DNA of 64,000 nt, from NCBI GenBank assembly GCA_002946415.1, contig NJPS01000043.1, positions 682,001-746,000 on the forward strand, read 5' to 3'. The notes beneath the pieces are model-generated. The model was given only the letters and a program-made list of their open reading frames with translations, was not told where the DNA came from and ran no database searches. Of this stretch, positions 54,286-64,000 are shown piece by piece (position 1 is the stretch's first letter; every line of letters begins with the position of its first letter). The DNA is from Rutstroemia sp. NJR-2017a BVV2 (taxonomy: Eukaryota; Ascomycota; Leotiomycetes; Helotiales; Rutstroemiaceae). The position numbers and the translations under genes were made by a program.

Positions 54286-55896
54286 ATGGAGACAACGTTC
54301 ATCACGATTCACAGTGAGCTACCCCGCACTCTTCATAATCCCCTGCTATGTTTTACCTTGGATTAATGGATATGGGCTAACTCACATTCCTCATTTTCCA
54401 GACCTCACTCCTGAGGCGAACATCATGTATGTCTCGGATTCCATCTCAGACATACTTGAGTTCGAGCCGCATGAGGTAATGGGGAAGTCTTGCTTCGACT
54501 ACTTTCATCCTGACGATCTGCCATTCGCTCGTTCTATTCACAGCCAGGGTGTGTACTTGGAGAAAGCTGCTGTGATTCACTATGCTCGCATCAAGAAAAG
54601 CAACGGACAATACCAAGAGTGCGAATGTGTTTTCACTGTTGTCTACGATGTTATGGTCGCTTGTACAAGCATCTATCGTGACAATCGTAGGAAAGAAGGT
54701 AGAATACCTTCTACTTTGTTTTATCTTGTGTTTACTGATATATTCTTCGTCTAGATCGCAACAATGCTGAAGCGATTTGCAAACATTTCACCTCGCCCCC
54801 CAAGGACCCGAGATATCACATGTTGGAACATCTGTCGTCCAAATTCCGCATGCCTACGATGGAAAACATTCGACGCGAACCCCGAGCAGCGCTCATGCTC
54901 AATCGTTTTACTCGGACTTTGACCGTCATGTTTTGCACCGATGCAATTGCGAAGGTTCTTGGGATCAGCAAGGAGTACATGTTGGGGAAAAGCTTCTACG
55001 ATCTTGTATCTCAGGACTGCTTGCGCGACGCAATCTCTTCGATTGAGAGTGCTAAGGGTAACGACTCCATTGCATATCTTCGATTTTGGTGCCGCGATCC
55101 TCGCTTTCCTCACGAAATGGAGGAACTCAACGATGCCCTCGATGATAGCGATGTTGAAAGTGATGGGGAAGTTGATGGCCTCGGTGCTCGCGGTCTTTCA
55201 ACGCTTTCTCCTAACGGGACTCGGCCTTCATTCGAACCAATCCAGCTCGAAGCCGTCATATCTTGTACATCCGATGGTCTGGTTGTTATTTTGCGTAAAG
55301 CTCCACCCCTATCACCGAGCGAGGGCACCCAAGTGACGGCAGCACCCTGGGGTGTCAATCCTATCCGTCCTCATACTTACTCTCCGGCTGCTAGCAGTCC
55401 ATTCCAACACGGCCCTAACGCACCCGAGAAGCAGCCAGACGCCCCTGATAAGGAGTCATTCTTGAGATCTATTCGAGAGGTTGCAGTATTTGCTTGGGCT
55501 CTCGCCGGTATCAATGGAAACATTGCAGCTTATGGAAAAGGCAAAGGTCGTGCTGAAGCTGTTCCCCCGGCACTTCCGATCTACAACCCTTATGGGCCGC
55601 AGACATCGTATCAGCCTCCCGTCAACAGAGCAAAACAAATATGGGAGGAGAAGAAGGCTGAGAGTCGCAAAACCAAACACTCTATTGGATTTCTTATCAC
55701 CCAGGAACGGGAAGGCAGAAAAAGACGCCGTTTGAATAATGACAAGGATAGCACGATGAAGTCTGGTCTCTACGATATGCCAAAATTTGCACCACAGCCG
55801 CCTCTTGTGCACGTTGATGGAGTTAAAAATGGAAATGGCAATGGAAATGGTTGGTCGACTAACGGACGAAAGAATGGAACAAATGGCTATCACTAG
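54286..55896 (+). CDS. PAS-domain protein
   Basis: Three exons (54286-54313, 54402-54698, 54755-55896) give 488 residues. The first exon encodes only nine codons (METTFITIH) and joins to NLTPEANIMYVSDSISDILE, the start of a PAS domain. The first PAS includes EVMGKSCFDYFHPDD and continues to about residue 100. A second PAS-like block lies near 155-215 (VMFCTDAIAKVLGISKEYMLGKSFYDLV), again followed by a core-like DCLRDAISSIES. The flavin-binding LOV signature and a GATA zinc finger, both diagnostic of WC-1, are absent. The C-terminal half is charged, with a basic GRKRRRLNND patch (nuclear-signal-like) and an Asn/Gly-rich tail. It is probably a nuclear sensory or adaptor protein; ligand unknown. 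Confidence 0.82.
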
Positions 55897-56415
55897 CGAA
55901 ATGTGATTCATTTAGGATGGTCTAATACCAGCCTTTCTGGTGGACGAAGACTTGATCGATTTCAAGTTTATCATTTGGATTGCGGATTCTCATTTTTTGG
56001 TGGTGACTTGTACGGTGGAATAGGAAATTACTGATGGACGTAAGACTTACACCCAATAATATTACTTGATGGATTTACTCTCTCTGCCTTCTGGAATATT
56101 ATTGTTCACGGACATTGTATCTGGATAAATGATAATGCAATTAAGAAGTAGCGTGGGCATTCATGTGAAATTCTGTAGGAACTTCTTAACCCGAAAGATA
56201 CACGGGAGATCTAACCTAATAAGGATTAGCGTCAAAGCTCGAGCCACAATCTTTGAAGCGCAGCTCCCATGAGGAAACCGTGGGTTTTTGGAATAGCTTC
56301 AGAGCTCGATAACAGACATCATTGCGCAGCAATCGATCGCGCAAATTATATTGGATTGAATCCCAGAAAAACTGCAGCATAACCTGCTCTCTTATCAATT
56401 AATCTAACCGCTGCC
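55897..56415. other. Intergenic region, PAS gene / YIP1-family gene
   Basis: 519 bp of AT-rich sequence between two plus-strand genes. No gene seen. Confidence 0.5.
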
Positions 56416-57551
56416 ATGGCCTCTTCATCAAATCCATACGAACACTACAACAGTCCTCAAGTAGAAGACGACCTAATAGATCCCGACGATGGTAAGCTGC
56501 CAGCTCTTTCCCCTCTTCCCTCTCCTCTCCCTCCTCTTCCCACCCACACCCTTCCCATCGCACGACCCACTAATCCCCTAACCAGCCACCCTCGACGACC
56601 TCGACGACCCCCTCCACCCCACCACCGCCCGCACCCCCCTCACCGGCACCATCACCACCGGCTCCTCCTCCTCCTCCTCCCGCCCCCTCAACCAATCCTA
56701 CCTCACCTCGCGCATCCCCGGCGAAGACCGCCGCGCTCCCACCAACACCATCGACGAATCCGTATGGGACACGCTGTCGCGGGACCTGCTGGCCGTATGG
56801 TGCAAGATGCGGGAAGTGCTGTATCCGAAATACCTCTTCGGGGGGTCGATGCTCGATTCCCACGGCTTGCGCGGCGCGTACTCGAATCTAAGGGAGCAGG
56901 GTGTAGGCGCCGCGAGAGAGGAGTTGAGGGGGATGATGACGCGGGCTACGGATGTGGAGGGCTTGGTGCAGGGGAACGCGATGAGTGAGGGACTGAGGGA
57001 TTGGGATCTTTGGGGCCCGTTGGTGTTTTGTTTGTTGTTGAGTTTGTTGCTGAGTTTTAGGGCGAGGGCAGATCAGATGAGCGTGGTGTTTAGTGGAGTG
57101 TTTGCGATGGTGTGGGTGGGGGAGGCGGTCGTTACGGCGCAAATTAAGTTGCTGGGGGGGAATATGTGAGTTGGGTTTTTGTGTTTTGCTTTTGCTGCGA
57201 CTGTTCATTCACCTTCCTCTCTCCTCCTCTTACTTCTACTCCTCTTCTCCCCCTTCTCTTTCGCTCAATATACATCCGCTAACACCAACCCCCCAACCTA
57301 GTTCCTTCGCGCAATCCGTCTGCATAATAGGCTACACGCTCTTCCCTCTCGTCATCGCCGCGCTCCTCTCAGCACTGGGTCTGCCTATCATCCCCCGAAT
57401 CCCGATATACATTGTGCTCGTGTGCTGGTCGATGGCGGCGGGTATTAGCATCTTGGGGGGCAGTGGTGTGTTGAAGAATAGGGTCGGGTTGGCCGTTTAT
57501 CCGCTTTTTGTCTTTTACCTTGCGTTGGGAGCGTTGTGTTTTATGAGTTAG
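56416..57551 (+). CDS. YIP1-family Golgi membrane protein (Yip4/YIPF6-like)
   Basis: Three exons (56416-56491, 56586-57165, 57302-57551) join in phase to 301 residues. The acidic N-terminus (VEDDLIDPDD) precedes ESVWDTLSRDLLAVWCKMREVLYP, the conserved cytosolic segment. Five hydrophobic helices follow, including WGPLVFCLLLSLLLSF and SFAQSVCIIGYTLFPLV; the second is made by the exon 2/3 junction and is the signature of the Yip1 domain. The protein ends shortly after the last helix. YIP proteins bind Rab GTPases and act in ER-Golgi vesicle traffic. Exon 2 is strongly C- or G-rich at third positions compared with its neighbours. Confidence 0.88.
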
Positions 57552-59305
57552 GGGGTGGGAGTTTGGTAGGTGGGGAGGTGCAGAGAGAACAAACAGAAGA
57601 AACTGGGGCTGTGAGATTGAGATTGAGACAGATGTGTGTATTTTTATAGATGGATGGGTATGGGTTCTGGGGGAAAGAAGACAAGGAAAATATGTGTTAG
57701 GGGAATGAGATGAATGGTCTAGCACGGACGGGATGCATGGCTTGATACCAAAGGAATAGTGTGGAGTTTTCAATCATGTCGCGCTCAATTCAGCTTGAAT
57801 GATGATGATAGTGATGATGATAATGTGTGCAAGCTGCACTATCCACTCCCTGTTTTCCGATCTATCTATATACCCTTTGGCTCCGCCTCTCCTTCTTCTC
57901 TCCTTCTTCCTCTTCCTCTTCCTCTCCTCCTCCTTCTTCAATATCAACGATCTTGCTTGCGCTGAGAAGGAAGGGCTTCTCATAAGATTCATAGAATATC
58001 CCTCTAACTTCTAACTAAATTTCTTTGCTATTTCTCCCTATTATATATCTTCATCTTCCTCCTCCTTCTCCTCCTATTTCTCTTTCTCTTCCCATACTCT
58101 TCTCTCCCCTCCTCCCCCCCCTCCTCCTCCTCCTTCTTTTCCCCCTCCTATCCTCACCCCCATTCTATTTTCCTCTCTCCCCTCCTCTCCTCTATCCTTC
58201 CTCCCCCCAACATAATCCCAGCTTCGTAAGGAAGGAAGATATATACTAAAAGCACGCACCCACATGTACAGCAACCAATCGACTCTTCTTCTTCCATTCT
58301 CCTCCTCCCCTTCCCCTTCCCCTTCCCCTTTTATATCCACCGCACCAGCAACCCCGCCCGGTACGGTATTCCATATCCTCAACCGCGTCCTTGAGACGAG
58401 ATGAGATGAGATGATCTTCCCCCAAGAGACGATGGGAAATAGGAGATGGAAGATAGCACGCAGAGGGGAGAGGAAAGATGGGAACAAAAAGGGTAAGTAA
58501 GTACTATCTATACCTTATCGCCAACTGACCCAGCGAGGACAGAGGAAGAAGAAGCATGCATCCAATCCCCCCCCCCCTTATCTCCTCTCCTCCCCTCCCA
58601 TTCCATTCCATCCTCTCCCATCTCACCTTTCGTGCAACCAGATCCAGAAATAGAGCATTCGAAACCCATCTCCACAAAAGAGAACTTGACACAAGCCCAC
58701 CCATCTAAACAGCACTAACGCAAGCACACCATCAAAAACACTCATAAACACATCATCCAAACATACAAGACATCACTCATCATCAGACTCCAAGAACATA
58801 GCAACAGCCAACCGTAATTTCCTTTCAAGCTTTCTTATTTCTCTTCCCAATCCCCTGCTTTCATCACGATGAACTTTTGTTATACGAAAATTATGAATGT
58901 AAAGTAAATTACAAAAATACCCTCCCACTGTCATTCCTTTCTTCTTGCATGAGCAAAATCATATCATCTATCGCATACCATTCCATCCCATCATATCATC
59001 CATTCAGGCCAAGTCAAGTTCGCCCTCGCCCTCAGACACAAATATCCATTTAGAAAACAAACAAGACATCAAAAGTTCATCCCGTCCAGTCCATTTCCAG
59101 CCCAGACCCGTCCAACCCCTCATCCGTCATATAGATTTCATGGATCGATTAAACAATCAAACGAACCAACAGACAAGCCAGTGCGAAAAAGGCAAAGAAA
59201 GCGAAAGCAAAATCCGAAGTGCTTAGCTATGCCAATCAAATGCATATGTTTGTCATGTAACACACAAAAAAAAGAAAGAGAAAAGTAGCGCCAAGATGAA
59301 CAAAA
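57552..59305. other. Convergent intergenic region with polypyrimidine tract
   Basis: 1.75 kb without a supported gene. It contains a long C+T-rich stretch (separate entry), a poly-C run near 58567-58577 and CCATC-type simple sequence around 58970. Confidence 0.5.
57880..58350. repeat. Long polypyrimidine (C/T) tract
   Basis: About 470 bp overwhelmingly C+T on the plus strand (CCTCC, CTTCT, TCCCC units), interrupted at about 57950-58050 and 58210-58270. It ends in a CCTTCC run and has strong strand asymmetry. Confidence 0.75.
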
Positions 59306-61164
59306 TTAAACATCGCTCTTCTCGCGAACATTCGCATCAGGAATGACATCTGCGATAGTCTCATCTGTGCCTTTCAAGTCCTCCTCAACGCTGACGTGGT
59401 CCTGGATTCTCATGAAGATAACCGGTGCGGCGCAGAGAATGGAGATGGAGAGAAGAGCCCAGTTGCTGATGAACTCAGTCTTGAACGACGTCTTCCTGGA
59501 GTCCAAAGCCCACATGACAGCCGCACCAGCGGATTGAATGCCCTTGTAGAAACCAACGTAGTTTGCGGAGCGACGACCAGAGTTGGAGAGCGCGCCCATG
59601 AACCAGTAGACACAGCCTTGCCAGGCGGAGTCGAAGAAGCCGTAGAAAATGTACAGGAACATGGGACCGACGAACTTCTTTCCGCCATCCTTGAAGTCGA
59701 CTGGAACGTAGTTTGCTGCCTCGCTGACGGAGTAACGGGTGTAGAGTTTCTCGTAAGCATATCCACCACCCCATGTGGCCATGGTAATGACGAAGAGAAG
59801 AGCCAATGCACCCTTAGCACGGACAGATCGACGGAAGTTACCCGCATCGAGACCCCAGCCGAAGATAACGGCGCCGATGATTTGAGCGGCCCAGTACAAG
59901 ACGTTGTTGAGAGAACGAGTGCGGACATTGAAGACGGCGCCGTTGATGGCGTTCTGTTGGTATGGGTAGAACCAATTAGAAGACCAGAACATGGGGAAGA
60001 GGAGAATGATCAAAGGCTCGTATCGGAGCGTTTCCCAGAGACCAATGAACTCGGATTTCCAGCTAGGGTGTTTCATGAGGACGACTTTGGTGCCATCGGG
60101 TCGGACAATGTCGGTGGCATTGCACAAGCACATGGCAACGAGTGCACCAAGGAACATGAGAATGATGAATGCAATATAGGTACCATCACTGACGTTGCCA
60201 GACCCTGTGTTGTGGATGTTTTGACCAAGTGGAATCTAAGTAATCGTTAGTTAGGTGATCAAAAGAAGCTTCGCCCGGGATTGCGCCTTGGCAATACGAC
60301 GGGCTGAGCCAGTTGCAACGCTGGAAAAATGGTAAGGCGGCACAGCAAGGGCGGCCGTGCCCCCAAAGATTTGTAAAGAATGATTTCAAACATACCAAAG
60401 CGCCGATGACTGCACCGAAGTTGAAGATGGCCCAGAAGATACCAAAGAATTTTCCCTTGTCACCTTCGTATGGGTATGAGACCATGATGGTTCCTTGAGC
60501 AGTCCATAGAAGACCAGCACATACTCCGAGTAACGCGCCAGCAAAGATGTTGAAGCCACCAACACTGGCATGGACAGAGACGAGCAGAGAGATAGCATAG
60601 ATGCAGTATCCAAGACCACCGAAGGCGAGACAGATCTTGACACCCAATTTATTGACGAAGGTTCCGCCGAAGAAGGCGAAGACGGCGAAGGTGGAATAAA
60701 GAGCAGTGTTCTAAAGGGAAATGTTAGTATCAGTGACAAATCCACTCGCAGCCCAAATTGGGGTCTCGCATGTAGAGAGCCACGCCACAAACTCAAACCC
60801 GCAATATTAAGTCTCCCAGACTCGAGCAGAAACATGGTTCGATGGTTGGAAAGTTAAAAAATGGAGAACTTACCATATCATCTGCAAGTGTCGCATCCTG
60901 CTTTCCACCACCACCCAGACCACCCAGAGCATTGAACATACCAGGGCAAAGGAAGCACACGAATGCAACCATGGTAAGTTGGACCGAGGGAGAAGCATAC
61001 CAAGGGAAGGTCAAGCCCAGAATCTTGCGCTGCTTGTACTTCCATCCCTGGCCTTGGAACGGCACATGATGGCCATCTACGGGATAATTGGCATCCTTAT
61101 TGTCGTGGCTGTCTGCATGTTGGACGGGCGACACCTCGTGGCCGGAGGCTACTTCCTTCTCCAT
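59306..61164 (-). CDS. UNC93-like (DUF895) MFS membrane protein
   Basis: Three exons on the minus strand: 60874-61164, 60396-60710 and 59306-60235, giving 511 residues. The hydrophilic N-terminus ends in WKYKQRKILGLTFPWYASPS. Helix 1 is PSVQLTMVAFVCFLCPGMFNAL, followed by GLGGGGKQD, a block typical of fungal UNC93-like proteins. Later blocks include GLGYCIYAISLLV, AAQGTIMVSYP-type sequence (TAQGTIMVSYP), GKFFGIFWAIFNFGAVIGAL and ALSNSGRRSANYVGFYKG. About eleven to twelve hydrophobic helices are visible. In animals UNC93 proteins act as channel or receptor chaperones; fungal members are uncharacterised plasma-membrane or endomembrane proteins. The frame is intact and the C-terminus is acidic. 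Confidence 0.85.
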
Positions 61165-62084
61165 GGTGAGAAGGCTGTTGATGGAAGAACGTGGGACAGA
61201 AGAATGATTATGATGAAGAGTGGAGACGTGAGTATGTGTTGGTATTTTCTGGTATCCTAGAAAGAGAAAGACAGAGGCGGTTCAAACGCACAAGATGAGT
61301 TGTTGATTGTTTGAAGAAGTTCGAAGAAAGAGGAGAGAAAATCGAGGGAGGGACGTTTTTATAAAGTCAAGAGAATCGGACAGATACGGCGGGGACGAAG
61401 AGAATTCTTCACTCGAGGGGAAATGAGGAAAGGAGGAAATGACAGAGGCTGTGTCGGATTGGACAGTTGTAAGATTTGGAGTTGTTTGTCGTCGCGACAA
61501 CAATTCACTGTTCCCTCGTTTTCCCTTCTTCCGCTACAGGTCAACGTGATATTTCGAGACGAAATGTAATCAAGAAATCTGCAAAATTACACAAGACGAA
61601 CAGGTCGTACGGAGGGAGACTCAAGAGTAACCCGGGCCAGATCAGTTCCGTAAGAGCGGTCGAGGTTAAGAGGACGCTGGATGCGGATGGTTTTGAGTGA
61701 ATTATGGATCGGACCCCTACCTCACCGGTCGAGAGGAGTTTGTATCAAAGTCGAGGGGTCAAGGGCAGTGAAGTGGAGAGGGAAAGTGGAAGAGGAAGTC
61801 CAGAAGAGAAAGTCTTGAACAGGAGGAGAGAATGGGGAAAATGAGGTTGTGATAAAGTGATATACCTTTTCTTTGCTTACCCCGGCCAGCAACGGCAGGA
61901 AGCTATCTAGACAAGGTACAGTACGGATCTAGTGGTGAGGTGGAGGTGGGACGTGCAGGGGAGGGCAGCCAAGGGCAGGGATGGGGATGGATGGAGGCAA
62001 ATGCTTACATCCACCTCAGTCTAGAGTGCAGACAAGCTGGCTGTCGCTTCTGGCAATTAACGACGGACTGATTGGGCAGAAGGG

Positions 62085-62119
62085 CAGAAAGACAGAAAGA
62101 CAGAAAGACAGAAAGACAG
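62085..62119. repeat. GACAGAAA microsatellite
   Basis: Four tandem 8-bp units. Confidence 0.85.
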
Positions 62120-62217
62120 TGGTACTTCTGTACATCGTATCAAACACCAAGCAGCGTATCTTGCATCGTATCTGAGCTTTGCCTGTTCGTGTTGGAGGTA
62201 GAAATGGAGCTAAGACC

Positions 62218-62310
62218 CCACCATTCACCATTCACCATTCACCATTCACCTTTGGCTGTTCACCCTTCACTTCACCTCACCTTGCCTCTCACCGTTCACC
62301 GTTCACCGTT
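62218..62310. repeat. CCATTCA / CCGTTCA heptamer repeats
   Basis: Four CCATTCA units and three CCGTTCA units, with degenerate related heptamers in between. Confidence 0.8.
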
Positions 62311-62483
62311 CGTTGCCCGTCTTATCCTGTCTAGTTTCTTTCCTACTGGCCCGTCCATCTGCCCTATCTGCCCTGTTCACTCTCTTCCCTCTGCCCCGAA
62401 AGCCGTTGCTTAATCTTATCTACCGTACATCTTATCTCTAGTACTTCGTACTTCAGCACCATACAAACCTATCTACCATGCAC

Positions 62484-62530
62484 CTGGTACCGTACTGCAC
62501 CGTACTGCACCGTACCGCACCGTCATCGCA
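62484..62530. repeat. CCGTACTGCA decamer repeat
   Basis: Three to four tandem units of a 10-bp motif (ACCGTACTGC), with substitutions towards the 3' end. Confidence 0.75.
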
Positions 62531-64000
62531 CCGACCAAATCCCCACCAGCCTCGAGGCTCGTCTCCATAACCACTCCACACTCACACCTTCAACATGCAC
62601 ACCTCCAACCTTCACACAATTCAACTTCAACTCCACCGCCCAGCCATGCACGACTTATCAGCAGCCTCCCCAGCCCAGGATCAGGATCAGATTCCTGCCC
62701 CAAATTAGCAAGTTCTCCGCACCGCTCCCCTGTCACCGGGATTCTGAGTGGTTCGAGCCCAGGTCTGTATGGGGAAGGGAGCTGCATTTTGGGGTTGGGC
62801 TGGTCGGTTTGGCTGGTCGGATCGTTGCATTGCGTTAGCTTTGCGCGCTGCTGATTCGTTCGGTAAAACAAGCGTGCATACTACAATGAACACACACCCA
62901 GCACACACCCAGCACACACGACGCACTCACTCCTGGGACTGGAATTGCTTTATTGTTCCGGTAGGCTTTCGGTGTGCTGATCGTCTTCCATGTAACGTAT
63001 CATAGATAATTCGTCGAGATAGATATGGAATTGATACTCGTGATCAATCACCAGATCCGACAGACAAACATCGACATGTTTCGGATAACGGAATACGATG
63101 CTGATGCTCTTCTTCAAACCTATCTATCTGTCCTACCCACGGGCCACCACACACATATCTCCCATCCGGCCCTTTTCTCTCCCAGCTAGCTCTTCTCCCA
63201 AGCCGTATTTCGCCTGCTCCTACTGCTGCTAAAATCTCTGGTGTTCACGTTGCACCCGACAAAACCAATAACCTCACTTCCTCCCAACTCGACCGCACCT
63301 CATGATTGCCAGATGGCAAGCCTGTTACTATCCGATCCGATGCGAGAATTCTATCAAGTGCAATAGTTTCCCTTGCTCGCCACTTCCGCCTCTTCTCTTC
63401 TATCATTTCGTTCGCCAATTCCTCCCAACCAAAACAAACTATTGGACTAACCCTCGTATCTATTCACGTACACTTATACGGACATGGATTCTCGTTTTCT
63501 AACTTTATATCGAATGTTCCGGGAACTGAACAGAGCAAGAGGAAGCGTGTTGATCTTAGAGTTGATATTTATTAAGTATCCAAGTATCTTTTATGGAGAG
63601 CTTGTCCTCTCTCTCACTACGGAGTACAGTGGGGAGTGGATTGTAGTGCTGGGTACGCACTATCACTGCACTGTACCTACGTAAGCGTACCGAAAGTTGA
63701 ACAATATCTTTGTTTCTTCTCTGCTGTAGTTATTGGATTATTGATTATTGATCTGTATCCAAGTAGGTATAATTAAGTAATAACCACCTAGTTATATTAG
63801 TTAATTCAATTACACTCCTCACGAATCCATCGATCCCACCCATCAATCCCTCCCTCACGTGTCTATCCTTCTCCATCCATCCATCATCTAAGATCTCCAC
63901 GCACCAGATGAACTCATCAAACCATTCATTCACCCAATTCCAATTCCAATCCCAATCCAATCCCCTCCGAATCCCATCCTCTCAATCCTAACTACTCTCC

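Larger units (their letters stand above)
61165..64000. other. Gene-free window end with simple repeats
   Basis: 2.8 kb upstream of the UNC93-like gene, without a supported coding region. It contains TACAGTAC at 61917-61924, several simple repeats at 62085-62530 and CCATC/CCAAT-rich sequence near the end. If a gene lies here, its exons are too short or too unfamiliar for me to recognise. Confidence 0.45.

Noticed and set aside
59396..60250. 284-codon plus-strand frame opposite the UNC93-like gene
   Set aside because: Shadow of a GC-rich coding exon. The minus strand encodes a clear membrane protein with correct splice junctions.
62700..62770. GGTTCGAGCCC near 62749 as a tRNA B-box
   Set aside because: The flanking bases do not form a T-stem, and no A-box or acceptor stem is found at the right distance.

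Overview
The window is genomic DNA of a filamentous ascomycete (Pezizomycotina; Leotiomycetes is my best guess, not proven). It carries about 20 intron-containing or single-exon eukaryotic genes. Most introns are about 45-110 nt, with GTRNGT-like donors, CTAAC/CTGAC branch sites and AG acceptors. Typical fungal families are present: RRN11, a Yrb2/Hba1-type RanBP1 protein, a YIP1-family protein, a fungal UNC93-like MFS, a NACHT-WD40 NLR and the PRC2 subunit EED. There are no bacterial operons, rRNA genes, convincing tRNAs or CRISPR arrays. Exon coordinates below were joined by hand from splice signals and reading phase and have no transcript support.

Layout. 1-17.7 kb: a 5'-truncated gene, a six-exon amino-acid/choline permease, a small secreted protein, Pol I factor RRN11, a CipB-like medium-chain reductase, a five-exon NADPH-dependent SDR reductase and a divergent Ca2+/H+ exchanger-like protein, ending in an RRM-like protein (16.2-17.7 kb). 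17.7-31.6 kb: a gene-poor, AT-rich, accessory-looking segment. It centres on an intact 1369-residue NLR with an N-terminal STAND-associated domain, a NACHT and twelve near-identical 42-residue WD40 repeats. Two divergent RRM-like paralogues on the minus strand flank it. 31.6-45.3 kb: HRQ1 helicase, Yrb2/Hba1-type RanBP1 protein, a zinc-ribbon miniprotein, an APH-type phosphotransferase, acyl-CoA-binding protein and the DNA-repair enzyme TDP1. 45.7-61.2 kb: an Eps1-like membrane PDI with an in-frame EKPV minisatellite, an eleven-exon EED homologue with 13- and 21-nt microexons, a PAS-domain protein, a YIPF6/Yip4-like protein and an UNC93-like transporter. 61.2-64 kb: non-coding, with several simple repeats.

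The genes are mostly independent housekeeping functions arranged in alternating convergent and divergent pairs, not a pathway cluster. The parts most worth following up are the NLR and its repeat array, its two flanking RRM-like paralogues, the divergent exchanger motifs, and an intergenic 8-mer (TACAGTAC) that occurs about five times more often than chance predicts.
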